From the NCBI GenBank assembly GCA_002700865.1, contig PAFB01000020.1, positions 1 to 12,043 of the forward strand: a DNA stretch of 12,043 bases. Reading direction: 5' to 3'. The notes under the pieces are model-generated. The model saw only the letters and a list, made by a program, of their open reading frames with translations, did not search any database and was not told the origin of the DNA. Position numbers and translations under genes: made by a program. Numbering within the stretch: the stretch's first letter is position 1; each line of letters opens with the position of its first letter. Shown in pieces: positions 1 through 5,482 of this stretch. Origin of the DNA: Rhodospirillaceae bacterium. Its GTDB lineage: Bacteria > Pseudomonadota > Alphaproteobacteria > UBA7985.

Positions 1-345
1 TTATAGCAAAAAATAAGGATTAATCATTAAAGCCTATACGGTTTTACACAAATAATCGTAATAGTTTTTGCCTTGAAAGGAAAAAATTGGCTTTAGCGAT
101 GAAAAATTCACCCGATAGAGTTCTGGCGTCAAAGGGTACGGCTGCCTATTGGTTTGTCTGGCTTGGGAGCCTAGATTGCTCAGATAATCGGACAAATTCG
201 GTTTCAGCGCAGGCGCCGCCATCCAGCGTTGCCGTGAGATTTTTCGTCTAATATTTGTTTATTAACGACGAATTAGGCACCTTAACCACTCCTCTGGTAA
301 CCTTTGGCTAGCCGGTTGGGTGACATCCAGAGTGGCTCAGAAATA
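1..345. other. AT-rich stretch with no convincing gene
   Basis: This stretch upstream of the DUF2938 gene is AT-rich compared with the right two thirds of the window. A 62-codon open frame on the minus strand (222 down to 34) begins MAAPALKPNLSDYL and is rich in aromatic residues, but it has no ribosome binding site before its ATG and resembles no family I know. The segment around 250-275 is AT-rich enough to hold the promoter of the following gene, but no clear -35/-10 pair stands out. I see no tRNA, repeat array or transposase here. Confidence 0.5.
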
Positions 346-825
346 ATGAATGAAGTTTTGGTTATTGTTATTGCAGGAGTTTTTTCCTGCTTGATTTTGG
401 ATATTTTCGGACGAGCGTTGTTAATTTTTTTCAAGGTGCCGGAACCCGCATATGGAGTTCTCGGTCGTTGGGTTTTTTACATGATGAGGCGAGGAAAAAT
501 ATTCAATCCGACGATTTCAGCGGCTGCACCAATCTCTCATGAATTAAAAATTGGTTGGATTTTCCACTACCTCATTTCAATTGCTTGGGCTGTGGTGTTT
601 CACGTCATCTTTTTTGTTTTTCAGGCAGCAGAGCTATCCTACGTGAATGGGCTTATTTTCGGCGCTGCAACGACGATTGCCCCGTTGTTTATTTTTATGC
701 CACTGACTGGGCAGGGTGTTCTCGCACGCAAAACCCCAAGCCCTTACTTCACGTCCCTAGTATTGCTAGCACGACACACCATTTTCGGCGTAGCCATGCT
801 AGCAGCATTCAATTGGCTTCATTAA
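346..825 (+). CDS. DUF2938 family small integral membrane protein
   Basis: A 159-residue membrane protein of unknown function. Length and motif order fit the DUF2938 family. Four hydrophobic segments are visible, at about residues 3-28, 71-93, 99-120 and 136-156. Family-like motifs are GRWVFYMMRRGKIF (40-53), the AAAPISHE block (59-66), GWIFHY (70-75), PLFIFMPLTGQG (113-124) and TPSPYF followed by ARHTIFG (130-148). The reading frame is open back to a TTG at 304, but that adds a hydrophilic leader without a Shine-Dalgarno sequence, so I prefer the ATG at 346, where the first membrane helix begins at once; no strong Shine-Dalgarno is seen there either. The gene stands alone in an AT-rich region beside an integrase remnant and may be cargo of a decayed element. 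Known: the family is membrane-embedded and uncharacterised. No function is inferred. Confidence 0.8.
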   Translation: MNEVLVIVIAGVFSCLILDIFGRALLIFFKVPEPAYGVLGRWVFYMMRRGKIFNPTISAAAPISHELKIGWIFHYLISIAWAVVFHVIFFVFQAAELSYVNGLIFGAATTIAPLFIFMPLTGQGVLARKTPSPYFTSLVLLARHTIFGVAMLAAFNWLH

Positions 826-873
826 CCCTCTGGATTGGTCTGGAATCGACCGGTGCAAAGATGTCGTGTTCGC

Positions 874-975
874 TCAGCCAGACCCTAGGAAGTTCCGTAA
901 GCCCACAGACGAAGTATTGTGCTTGATAAACCACGCCTCATAACCGTTTTCAGGCAGCGGCGTCGTTGCCTCTGG
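874..975 (-). pseudogene. Decayed 3' end of a DUF4242-like gene
   Basis: Read on the minus strand, this segment encodes a C-terminal tail containing TPLPENGYEAWFIKHNTS and ending at a TGA (874-876). It lines up without gaps with the C-terminus of the intact DUF4242 protein at 2259-2546 (TPVTEVSEVTTIIKHNTS): about half of 18 residues are identical, including the terminal IKHNTS. At DNA level the last 30 bases of similarity differ at about six positions, several of them at third codon positions (AAC/AAT, ACG/ACT), as expected of a diverged coding copy. Upstream of about 975 the similarity fades and no start is present, so this is a fragment, not a gene. The tail also runs about ten codons past the point where the intact gene stops. 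Confidence 0.5.
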
Positions 976-993
976 CAGTAGCACTCTTCAATA

Positions 994-1017
994 TGTTACA
1001 AAAAATGCTACAAAAAA
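994..1017 (+). repeat. Tandem 12-bp repeat TGYTACAAAAAA
   Basis: Two head-to-tail copies, TGTTACAAAAAA (994-1005) and TGCTACAAAAAA (1006-1017), differ at one base. Short direct repeats of this NNTACAAAAA style are often seen just outside tRNA genes that carry integrated elements, near the integrase promoter, where they can be arm-type sites. Here they lie about 100 bp left of the tRNA-Gly-like att sequence. The repeat is seen directly; the role is inference. Confidence 0.6.
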
Positions 1018-1117
1018 ATCGGGTAACCCCAGATCAGCATAATTTAGCTAAGGTCTAAAAAATCATATACAACAGGTAGATAACCTCTTCTTTAGCAAGA
1101 TTTGTCTCGTAGTATGG

Positions 1118-1135
1118 TTCCCTTCACCCGCTCCA
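1118..1135 (+). other. Putative att site: tRNA-Gly 3'-end fragment
   Basis: The 18 bases TTCCCTTCACCCGCTCCA equal the 3' end of a typical alphaproteobacterial tRNA-Gly: the 3' side of the T arm, the acceptor strand CACCCGC, discriminator T and encoded CCA. No D arm, anticodon arm or 5' acceptor strand (GCGGGTG) lies in the preceding 80 bases, so this is not a functional tRNA. An isolated tRNA 3' end is the usual footprint of site-specific integration by a tyrosine recombinase, and a decayed integrase of that class begins 28 bases downstream. The second att copy and the intact tRNA-Gly gene are not in the window. Confidence 0.6.
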
Positions 1136-1162
1136 AGAACTCCCCGAAAATATAGCACCATC

Positions 1163-1431
1163 ATGACCCAGCAACTTCGCTTGGTTGGGCGGAAGCAGAC
1201 CGAGCGGTTTTCCGCCTACAGCGCCAGACATGCCTTCAAGGACCGCGGGAGGGTTGCAGGACTTAAGGTGCGCTGTTGGACGATCGAATGGCCATAAGGC
1301 GACACAGTCCCTTGCGGTGGCCTAGAGCCAGGGTAAAGGGTGCAGGCTACAGCCTGACAGTGCTCAAGAAAGCAGTGGAGAAGATCAACGCTCAGGAGGA
1401 CCGGCGCTCCCTAGCGCCGTTGGCGTACTGA
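1163..1431 (+). pseudogene. Tyrosine integrase, C-terminal remnant with frameshifts
   Basis: Three reading frames together give the C-terminal catalytic part of a phage-type tyrosine recombinase. Frame one (from 1163) contains FSAYSARHAFKDRGRVAGL, matching the box usually read as SLRHTFKDRLREAGV and keeping the R-H pair. It stops at a TAA (1295-1297). A second frame carries NGHKATQ around 1287-1307, where intact enzymes have the conserved GH. A third frame gives GAGYSLTVLKKAVEKI (1339-1386), resembling the catalytic-tyrosine segment and last helix, and ends at a TGA (1429-1431). The N-terminal DNA-binding domain and most of the catalytic domain are missing. It sits immediately right of an 18-bp tRNA-Gly 3' end, consistent with a degraded integration module. 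The family call rests on motif recall, not on a search. Confidence 0.65.
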
Positions 1432-1765
1432 TGGAAAAATAGAGGTCCTGTGAAATATTCAACAAGTATTAATCCCCGAGCGTGGACTCGAGGTTGCAGG
1501 GGGTCCTAATCCTTAAATTCACAGGAAAAAATCAACGCTCCAAAAGCTTTAGATTCCGTCGATACGTCAGCATTATAGTGTGTTCAATTTCGACAAAATT
1601 GACGAACTTGAATAATGCAACCGGTGTCTTGTGCGTGTGATTTGGTCGCACCATTCGTTATGTCACGGCAATGTCACCAATACTAAGTTATACTGAAATT
1701 CTAATACAAAAAAACTGGATGTTTTGCTGTTCAGCAAAGCGTCGATTATTGAAAGGAATCTCAAA
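1432..1765. other. Intergenic stretch between integrase remnant and SnoaL gene
   Basis: No open frame of note is present. A 9-bp inverted repeat, TCCTGTGAA (1446-1454) and TTCACAGGA (1518-1526), brackets about 63 bases; the right arm is followed by an A run. It may be a chance pairing or an old element end. The right part carries the candidate promoter of the SnoaL-like gene, listed separately. Confidence 0.4.
1660..1694 (+). promoter_or_regulatory. Candidate promoter with ATGTCAC direct repeat
   Basis: TATACT at 1689-1694 is a good -10 candidate for the SnoaL-like gene, whose ATG lies about 70 bases downstream. No recognisable -35 is present at the right distance. Instead, ATGTCAC occurs twice with an 11-bp period (1660-1666 and 1671-1677), on one face of the helix and covering the -35 region. 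This arrangement is compatible with activator-dependent transcription. The repeat is seen directly; its regulatory role is inferred. Confidence 0.3.
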
Positions 1766-2140
1766 ATGACCCCGAAAGAGATTGTCCAATCTGCTTATGA
1801 TTGCTTCGCATCTGGCGACATGGAAACCTTCGTTTCGCTCTTTGCTGAAGATGCAACCATTGTTGTGAATGGCATGCACAAGTTTTCACGCACCTACAAT
1901 GGCGTCGGTGATTGGATGGCTAATCATCTCGCTCACCTGCCTAGCCACCACCCGGGCCTGAGTGTGGTTCCGCTGCACATGGTTGAGGAAAACGGCCATG
2001 TTTTTGTTCATGTCCACCTGACCTCAGAAGGTTTGGACAGCTACTCCGGCCACTACGACATCATCGAAGACGGAAAGATCAAGGCATTCCATATCTTTGA
2101 CGATAGCCAAAAGATCGCACACGCGATGAAGGCTCTCTAA
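1766..2140 (+). CDS. SnoaL/NTF2-like fold protein
   Basis: A 124-residue protein of the nuclear transport factor 2 / SnoaL-like superfamily. The typical opening helix pattern is present (IVQSAYDCFASGDMETF, residues 5-21), followed by LFAEDATIVVNG (24-35) and a final strand with DIIEDGKIKAFHIFDD (94-109) and a polar helix. Members bind small hydrophobic ligands or act as isomerases, cyclases or stress proteins, so the substrate cannot be predicted. The ATG at 1766 follows GAAAGGA (1751-1757) at 8 bases. The frame is open to an ATG at 1724, but that adds 14 residues without a ribosome binding site. It converges on the DUF4242 gene, with a strong hairpin between them. Several histidines (HLAHLPSHH, 49-57) could lie in the ligand pocket, but this is speculative. 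Confidence 0.8.
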   Translation: MTPKEIVQSAYDCFASGDMETFVSLFAEDATIVVNGMHKFSRTYNGVGDWMANHLAHLPSHHPGLSVVPLHMVEENGHVFVHVHLTSEGLDSYSGHYDIIEDGKIKAFHIFDDSQKIAHAMKAL

Positions 2141-2180
2141 GGCTACGGCTTCAAAAGCTTGCCTGTGCAAATGCCGCAGT

Positions 2181-2211
2181 AACAGGGACTACGTTTGCCG
2201 TGGTCCCTGTT
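2181..2211. terminator. Hairpin between convergent genes
   Basis: AACAGGGACTACG (2181-2193) and CGTGGTCCCTGTT (2199-2211) pair over 13 bp with one G-T wobble around a TTTGC loop. The hairpin begins 40 bases after the SnoaL-like stop codon and lies 48 bases beyond the stop of the convergent DUF4242 gene, so it could serve both. No T run follows on either strand, so it is not a canonical intrinsic terminator; it may block 3' exonucleases or act with Rho. Confidence 0.5.
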
Positions 2212-2258
2212 GATGACTGAGCCTCCCGTGAATGCGCCGTAGACCACGGACAGGTGGG

Positions 2259-2546
2259 CTAGCTCACAAACGACGTGTTGTGCTTGATAATGGTGGTCAC
2301 TTCAGAAACTTCGGTGACAGGTGTGCCAGACCGCTCACCGTGTTCGTAGACCAATGCTTCGCTATCGGCGTTGTAGACGCAGAAAATGGCATCACCAACG
2401 ACGTAACTCTGCTCTTGTTGAATGTTTTTGCCCTCAGAACGCATGGCTTCCAACACTTCTTCTGACCCCTTCCCTGCTGAGTTTAGGTCGTTCTTTGGAA
2501 GTGAACCTACGCCTGTCATTTCACGTCTAATGATGAACCGTTTCAT
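2259..2546 (-). CDS. DUF4242 (SCO4226-like nickel-binding fold) protein
   Basis: A 95-residue protein with the DUF4242 layout: an N-terminal strand MKRFIIRREMTGVGSL (1-16), a helix with a S..VLEAMR pattern, the central SYVVGDAIFCVYNAD segment (47-61), then a helix ending in EHGERSGTPVTEVSEV (68-83) and a final strand TTIIKHNTS. Family members are small ferredoxin-like alpha/beta barrel proteins; one Streptomyces member binds nickel. The actual ligand here is unknown. The ATG is preceded by AGGAG at 8 bases. It lies 27 bases downstream of the DUF3764 gene, so the two are probably co-transcribed. A diverged copy of its last 18 residues lies at 874-975. Confidence 0.8.
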   Translation of the reverse strand: MKRFIIRREMTGVGSLPKNDLNSAGKGSEEVLEAMRSEGKNIQQEQSYVVGDAIFCVYNADSEALVYEHGERSGTPVTEVSEVTTIIKHNTSFVS

Positions 2547-2573
2547 GTATATTCTCCTGGTTTTTGAGCATTA

Positions 2574-2852
2574 TCAAGAATGCTGAAAGAACTTGAGTGT
2601 CGTGCTCTCAATGATGTGCCCTGACTGGGCAATGTTGGCCTCATTTTGAGCCATGAATTCCTCGATGATCTCCCTGTTTGGCGTTTCCCAACATATAATG
2701 ACCTCATCAGGTGCATCGACGTTGGAAGCCCGAAACATAGGTTTGATGCTCAGTGATTCGAGAAGGTCCTTCTTTTCACTAATATCATTATCGTAAAAGG
2801 CAGCCCACTCATCGAAGGAATTGCTGATCTTAAAGCTAAATGTAGCTATCAT
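2574..2852 (-). CDS. DUF3764 family small protein
   Basis: A 92-residue protein resembling the DUF3764 family. It opens with a strand (MIATFSFKISNSFDEWAAFYD), has LSIKPMFRASNVDAPDEV in the middle (about 34-51), and ends with GHIIESTTLKFF (78-89), the best-conserved part. A dimeric ferredoxin-like alpha/beta barrel is likely; no catalytic function is known to me. The frame extends to a GTG at 2861, but that codon overlaps the strong AGGAG, so the ATG at 2852, 8 bases after AGGAG, is the true start. First gene of a probable two-gene unit with DUF4242. DUF3764 proteins are commonest in cyanobacteria and marine proteobacteria, as I recall. Confidence 0.7.
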   Translation of the reverse strand: MIATFSFKISNSFDEWAAFYDNDISEKKDLLESLSIKPMFRASNVDAPDEVIICWETPNREIIEEFMAQNEANIAQSGHIIESTTLKFFQHS

Positions 2853-2880
2853 AATATTCACTCCTGCTTCTCGTGAACTA

Positions 2881-3070
2881 TTACGTTAGTTTGTTTGTGT
2901 TACAAAAATACAGGACAAATTCATTGATGCCCACACGTGTTTTTACTCCCACGTACTCAAAAGGACGAACGACGTGGTCCCAGTGACTTGTGAAAGCATC
3001 GTGGGTGTTGGTGAAGGGCTCACCTGAGATCGGCGTCGTGACGGCCCTCTCAATCACGGCACCGCCCGGC
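2881..3070 (-). other. Possible coding remnant between two minus-strand genes
   Basis: On the minus strand this stretch stays open for about 60 codons (VIERAVTTPISGEPFTNTHD onward, later FVLYFCNTNKLT) up to a TAA just before the DUF3764 ribosome binding site. The frame differs from that of the isomerase gene that ends at 3071, and the only ATGs for it lie inside that gene. Codon choice looks coding-like (many third-position C and G), and the residues HWDHVVRPFEYVG look like real protein, but I recognise no family. It may be the C-terminal end of a gene truncated by the event that joined this block to the isomerase gene. It may also contain the promoter for the DUF3764 gene. Confidence 0.25.
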
Positions 3071-3682
3071 CTAGGCGAAAGGCTGTTCCAAGGCGCGTTC
3101 GACCAGAACCAGATTGTCTTGCCCATAGAAAATATCGCCATCAACGACGTAGGTGGGCGAGCCGAAAACCGACAGCCGGATCGCCTCGTCCGTGTTGGCG
3201 TCGTAGGCCGCCTGGGTTTCCGGGCGGAGGATGAGGTCGAACAATGGGCCGGTGTCGTAGCCGTTCAGGTTCAGACAGGCGCGGACTTGCTCAAAGTCGC
3301 TGAGGTCCAAATTGTGCTGCCAGTGCTGGGTCATCAGCAGCCAAACCATGGCATCGAGATCGAGCCCTAGGGTTTCAGCAGCAATAATCGCTTTATCGCC
3401 AACCAAAGCCTCGTTGCTATGCGAGGAAGGCGTGATCTCGGGCATGGTAACGCGTCGATATTCAGACCAGCGATGCCGCTGCCGCTGGAAGTGATAGTCC
3501 AAGTTCGCCTGCGTACGCTCGCTCCAGGGCTGAGCGCCGATATTCTCCAGGCATCGATTGATGTGAAAGGGCCGATGGATAATGGAACGACCTGCCTTCG
3601 CCGCGATCTGCTCAAAGTGCTGGTGTCCAATGTAGGCATAGGCCGAATAGGTCGAGTAGAAATAAGGTATTCCCGCCGTCAT
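3071..3682 (-). CDS. 2-hydroxychromene-2-carboxylate isomerase family (DsbA/kappa-GST fold)
   Basis: A 203-residue thioredoxin-fold protein of the HCCA isomerase/kappa glutathione transferase group. The N-terminal strand YFYSTYSAYAYIGH (7-20) holds Ser13 where the family has its catalytic serine, before the PYS/AY-type turn. The C-terminal signature FGSPTYVVDGDIFYGQDNL (173-191) is near-diagnostic, including the cis-proline-containing SPT and the W/Y-GQD motif. Family members isomerise hydroxychromene carboxylates in naphthalene breakdown using glutathione, but most genomic copies have unknown substrates, and no aromatic-degradation genes surround this one. The ATG at 3682 follows GGAGGGG at 5 bases; the open frame upstream of it is not family-like. 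It is divergent from the alkyltransferase gene. Confidence 0.88.
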   Translation of the reverse strand: MTAGIPYFYSTYSAYAYIGHQHFEQIAAKAGRSIIHRPFHINRCLENIGAQPWSERTQANLDYHFQRQRHRWSEYRRVTMPEITPSSHSNEALVGDKAIIAAETLGLDLDAMVWLLMTQHWQHNLDLSDFEQVRACLNLNGYDTGPLFDLILRPETQAAYDANTDEAIRLSVFGSPTYVVDGDIFYGQDNLVLVERALEQPFA

Positions 3683-3849
3683 TTTTGCCCCTCCAATGCT
3701 GCTATGTGCATCAAGGTAGCGCGGGTTCACCGGCCTGAATAGTCGGGTTCTAGGGTGAAGACATTGGAGGCAAGGACCTAGCGGGTTTGTTGCCGGGTGG
3801 GCTCGGAAAGAGCCTTCGGTCTTGGTAAACAGGGACCTAGAGCCCGGCG

Positions 3850-4524
3850 ATGTCTGGCCGGGGACCAGAAAAAGGCCAACCGCTGATGCGTGATGCAACC
3901 AAACTCAGAGACATGTCCGCCTTTGCCGGTATGACCTTCAGGGACGTGTTGGTGGCCAGCTTTAACGACGGTTTCATGGAGGAACAGGGGCAGGACGCCG
4001 GGGCCGGTTTGTGTGTGGCCCGGATCGATACGCCTTTGGAGGCTATGGTCGCGGTGGCGGATGACAAAGCGCTTCACGTTCTTGAATTCCTCGACCGCCG
4101 CCTGTTTGGGGCGCAGATGGAAGCGGTCGCCAAAGCTACAGGTCAGCGTTTTGCCATCGCCGAGAATGCCCTTACGCGGCAGATAAGGACGGAGCTGGAC
4201 GCGTACTTTCGGGGGGAGACCGCTGCGTTTGACACGCCGCTAGCGTTTCACGGCACGCCCTTTGTGCAGGCGGTGTGGCAGGGTCTTCTTGCTGTGCCGG
4301 CAGGTGAAACCCGCAGCTATGGCGCTCTGTCGCGCGATTTGAACAACCCCAAAGCCGTTCGCGCCGTCGCGCAGGCGAACGGTGCCAACCGGCTGGCGGT
4401 GATTGTACCCTGTCATCGCATCATTGGCGCTGATGGGTCATTGACGGGTTACGGCGGAGGGTTGTGGCGCAAGCGATGGTTGCTGGACCATGAAGCGCGG
4501 CATTTCGGCAACCGCCTGATTTGA
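3850..4524 (+). CDS. Methylated-DNA--protein-cysteine methyltransferase (Ada C-terminal/Ogt type)
   Basis: A 224-residue O6-alkylguanine-DNA alkyltransferase, which repairs O6-methylguanine by irreversible transfer of the alkyl group to its own cysteine. The active site is IVPCHRIIG (185-193) with Cys188. RAVAQANGANRL (171-182) gives the recognition helix and the arginine that replaces the flipped base, and GETRSYGALS (152-161) is also typical. The ribonuclease-like N-domain starts at about residue 56 (VARIDTPLEAMVAVADD). Residues 1-55 are extra; FRDVLVASF (30-38) resembles the end of an AraC helix-turn-helix domain as in Ada fusions, so the gene may descend from an ada-like fusion that lost its regulatory domain. 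Start codon uncertain: ATGs at 3850, 3886 and 3913 all lack a strong Shine-Dalgarno, and an in-frame TAG lies just upstream of 3850. Confidence 0.9.
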   Translation: MSGRGPEKGQPLMRDATKLRDMSAFAGMTFRDVLVASFNDGFMEEQGQDAGAGLCVARIDTPLEAMVAVADDKALHVLEFLDRRLFGAQMEAVAKATGQRFAIAENALTRQIRTELDAYFRGETAAFDTPLAFHGTPFVQAVWQGLLAVPAGETRSYGALSRDLNNPKAVRAVAQANGANRLAVIVPCHRIIGADGSLTGYGGGLWRKRWLLDHEARHFGNRLI

Positions 4525-4555
4525 GCGGGCCGTAGCACAAAGCAGTTCAGCCGGT

Positions 4556-5263
4556 TCAGGCTTCCTCAGCGCCAGCGCTGTCGTCGTCGGACCGAAAACG
4601 CTGTCCTCCGCCGCCGCCGCTGCTACTGGGCTCCGCGGCGCGCGCACGATCAGCCAAGCCCTTAACCCGCTCCCGCATTTGGTCAAATCCGGCGCCAAAG
4701 GAGGCGTTTTCGACCGAATTTGCCCATCGTTCAGCGTCGCCCAGCGCGCTGTCCATCGACTTCATGGTGGCGGACAGGTCTTCGCTGCCGTCTTTGAGCC
4801 AAACCAGCGATGTCCGGACGTAAACCAGCGCCAGACCATTCCGGCGAAAAGCACCCTTCCATCCGCCAGCGCTCAGCCCCGCAGCTTCCAGCATCCACCC
4901 CATGGATTTTTCTATACTTCGCCGCGTCTGGGCGGCCAGATGCAAGTCAGTGCGTGCGGCCATGGCCATAACGCCAAGGGCATCCTTGAAGGGCTCCAGA
5001 GCATCAAACCGTGCCATCATCACTTCGAACAGGCGGTCGCGTGCAGAGTCGTCCATGTCCCCGCCTGTCACCTCGTCCAACACGGCCGCATCAATCTGGT
5101 GGTTCAAGGCCTTGATCAGGTCGTACTTGCTGCTGATGTGGTTGCGCAGGTCGGCCAGACTCATGTCAGTCGCCTTGACGATGTCCGTCAGGCTGACATG
5201 GTGCCAGCCGCGGTCAACGATGGCGTCGTAAGCACGCTTGAGAGTGTCGAGGGTGAGGGCCAT
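4556..5263 (-). CDS. TetR-family regulator with COQ9-like C-terminal domain
   Basis: A 235-residue protein. Residues 1-50 form a TetR-type helix-turn-helix (LKRAYDAIVDRGW, then LTDIVKATDMSLADLRNHIS, then KYDLI). The rest resembles the COQ9-like ligand-binding half seen in alphaproteobacterial regulators: AMAARTDLHLA, the MGWMLEAAGLSAGG block (about 120-133) and VWLKDGSEDLSATM with a closing helix (about 153-176). COQ9-type domains bind lipids such as ubiquinone precursors, so a lipid or isoprenoid effector is possible but unproven. The last 27 or so residues are disordered: serine/glycine (SSSGGGGGQ), then acidic (SDDDSAGAEEA). The ATG follows AAGGAG at 8 bases. It converges on the alkyltransferase gene, 31 bases apart, and is monocistronic; its own promoter must lie within 5264-5365. 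Confidence 0.82.
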   Translation of the reverse strand: MALTLDTLKRAYDAIVDRGWHHVSLTDIVKATDMSLADLRNHISSKYDLIKALNHQIDAAVLDEVTGGDMDDSARDRLFEVMMARFDALEPFKDALGVMAMAARTDLHLAAQTRRSIEKSMGWMLEAAGLSAGGWKGAFRRNGLALVYVRTSLVWLKDGSEDLSATMKSMDSALGDAERWANSVENASFGAGFDQMRERVKGLADRARAAEPSSSGGGGGQRFRSDDDSAGAEEA

Positions 5264-5365
5264 GGTAGGTGCTCCTTAAGAAGATCTCGATTCCATATGG
5301 GGGCAACGACCGCAATTTTTTAGACGTTATGGCGTCGCGGATGGCCGGGCAAAGGGGTAATGCGC

Positions 5366-5402
5366 AAAATAAAGGGGCAGCGACCCGGCTGGTGCCGCCC
5401 CT
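5366..5402 (-). terminator. Intrinsic terminator of the VWA coiled-coil gene
   Basis: On the minus strand, AGGGGCGGC and GCTGCCCCT pair with a single mismatch to form a GC-rich stem with a 10-12 base loop, followed directly by TTTATTTT. This is a standard Rho-independent terminator, about 80 bases after the stop codon at 5483. A further short inverted repeat (AGCCCT/AGGGCT) lies between it and the stop. Confidence 0.65.
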
Positions 5403-5482
5403 CTTTCGGATATATCCAGCCCTAACGGCAGGCTCAGCCTTAAAGGGCTCAACCTGCGTTTTGCGGGTTGGTTTTTTGGCGG

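Noticed and set aside
107..114. TTCACCCG as a second att copy
   Set aside because: Only 8 bases match the tRNA-Gly end and the similarity stops before the CCA, so it is not a credible att site.
34..222. 62-codon minus-strand ORF at the left edge
   Set aside because: No ribosome binding site and no recognisable family. It could be real, but nothing in the sequence supports it beyond being open.
555..926. 123-codon plus-strand ORF overlapping the DUF2938 gene
   Set aside because: It is the shifted frame of the membrane protein gene plus intergenic sequence; its composition (many Cys, Arg, His) is that of a shadow.
1402..1419. CGGCGCT/AGCGCCG hairpin near the end of the integrase remnant
   Set aside because: It has no T run and lies inside the former coding sequence, so it is not supported as a terminator.
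3774..3840. GGACCTAG direct repeat (3774-3781 and 3833-3840) in the isomerase/alkyltransferase intergenic region
   Set aside because: Only 8 bp, 59 bp apart and with no link to a promoter; likely chance.
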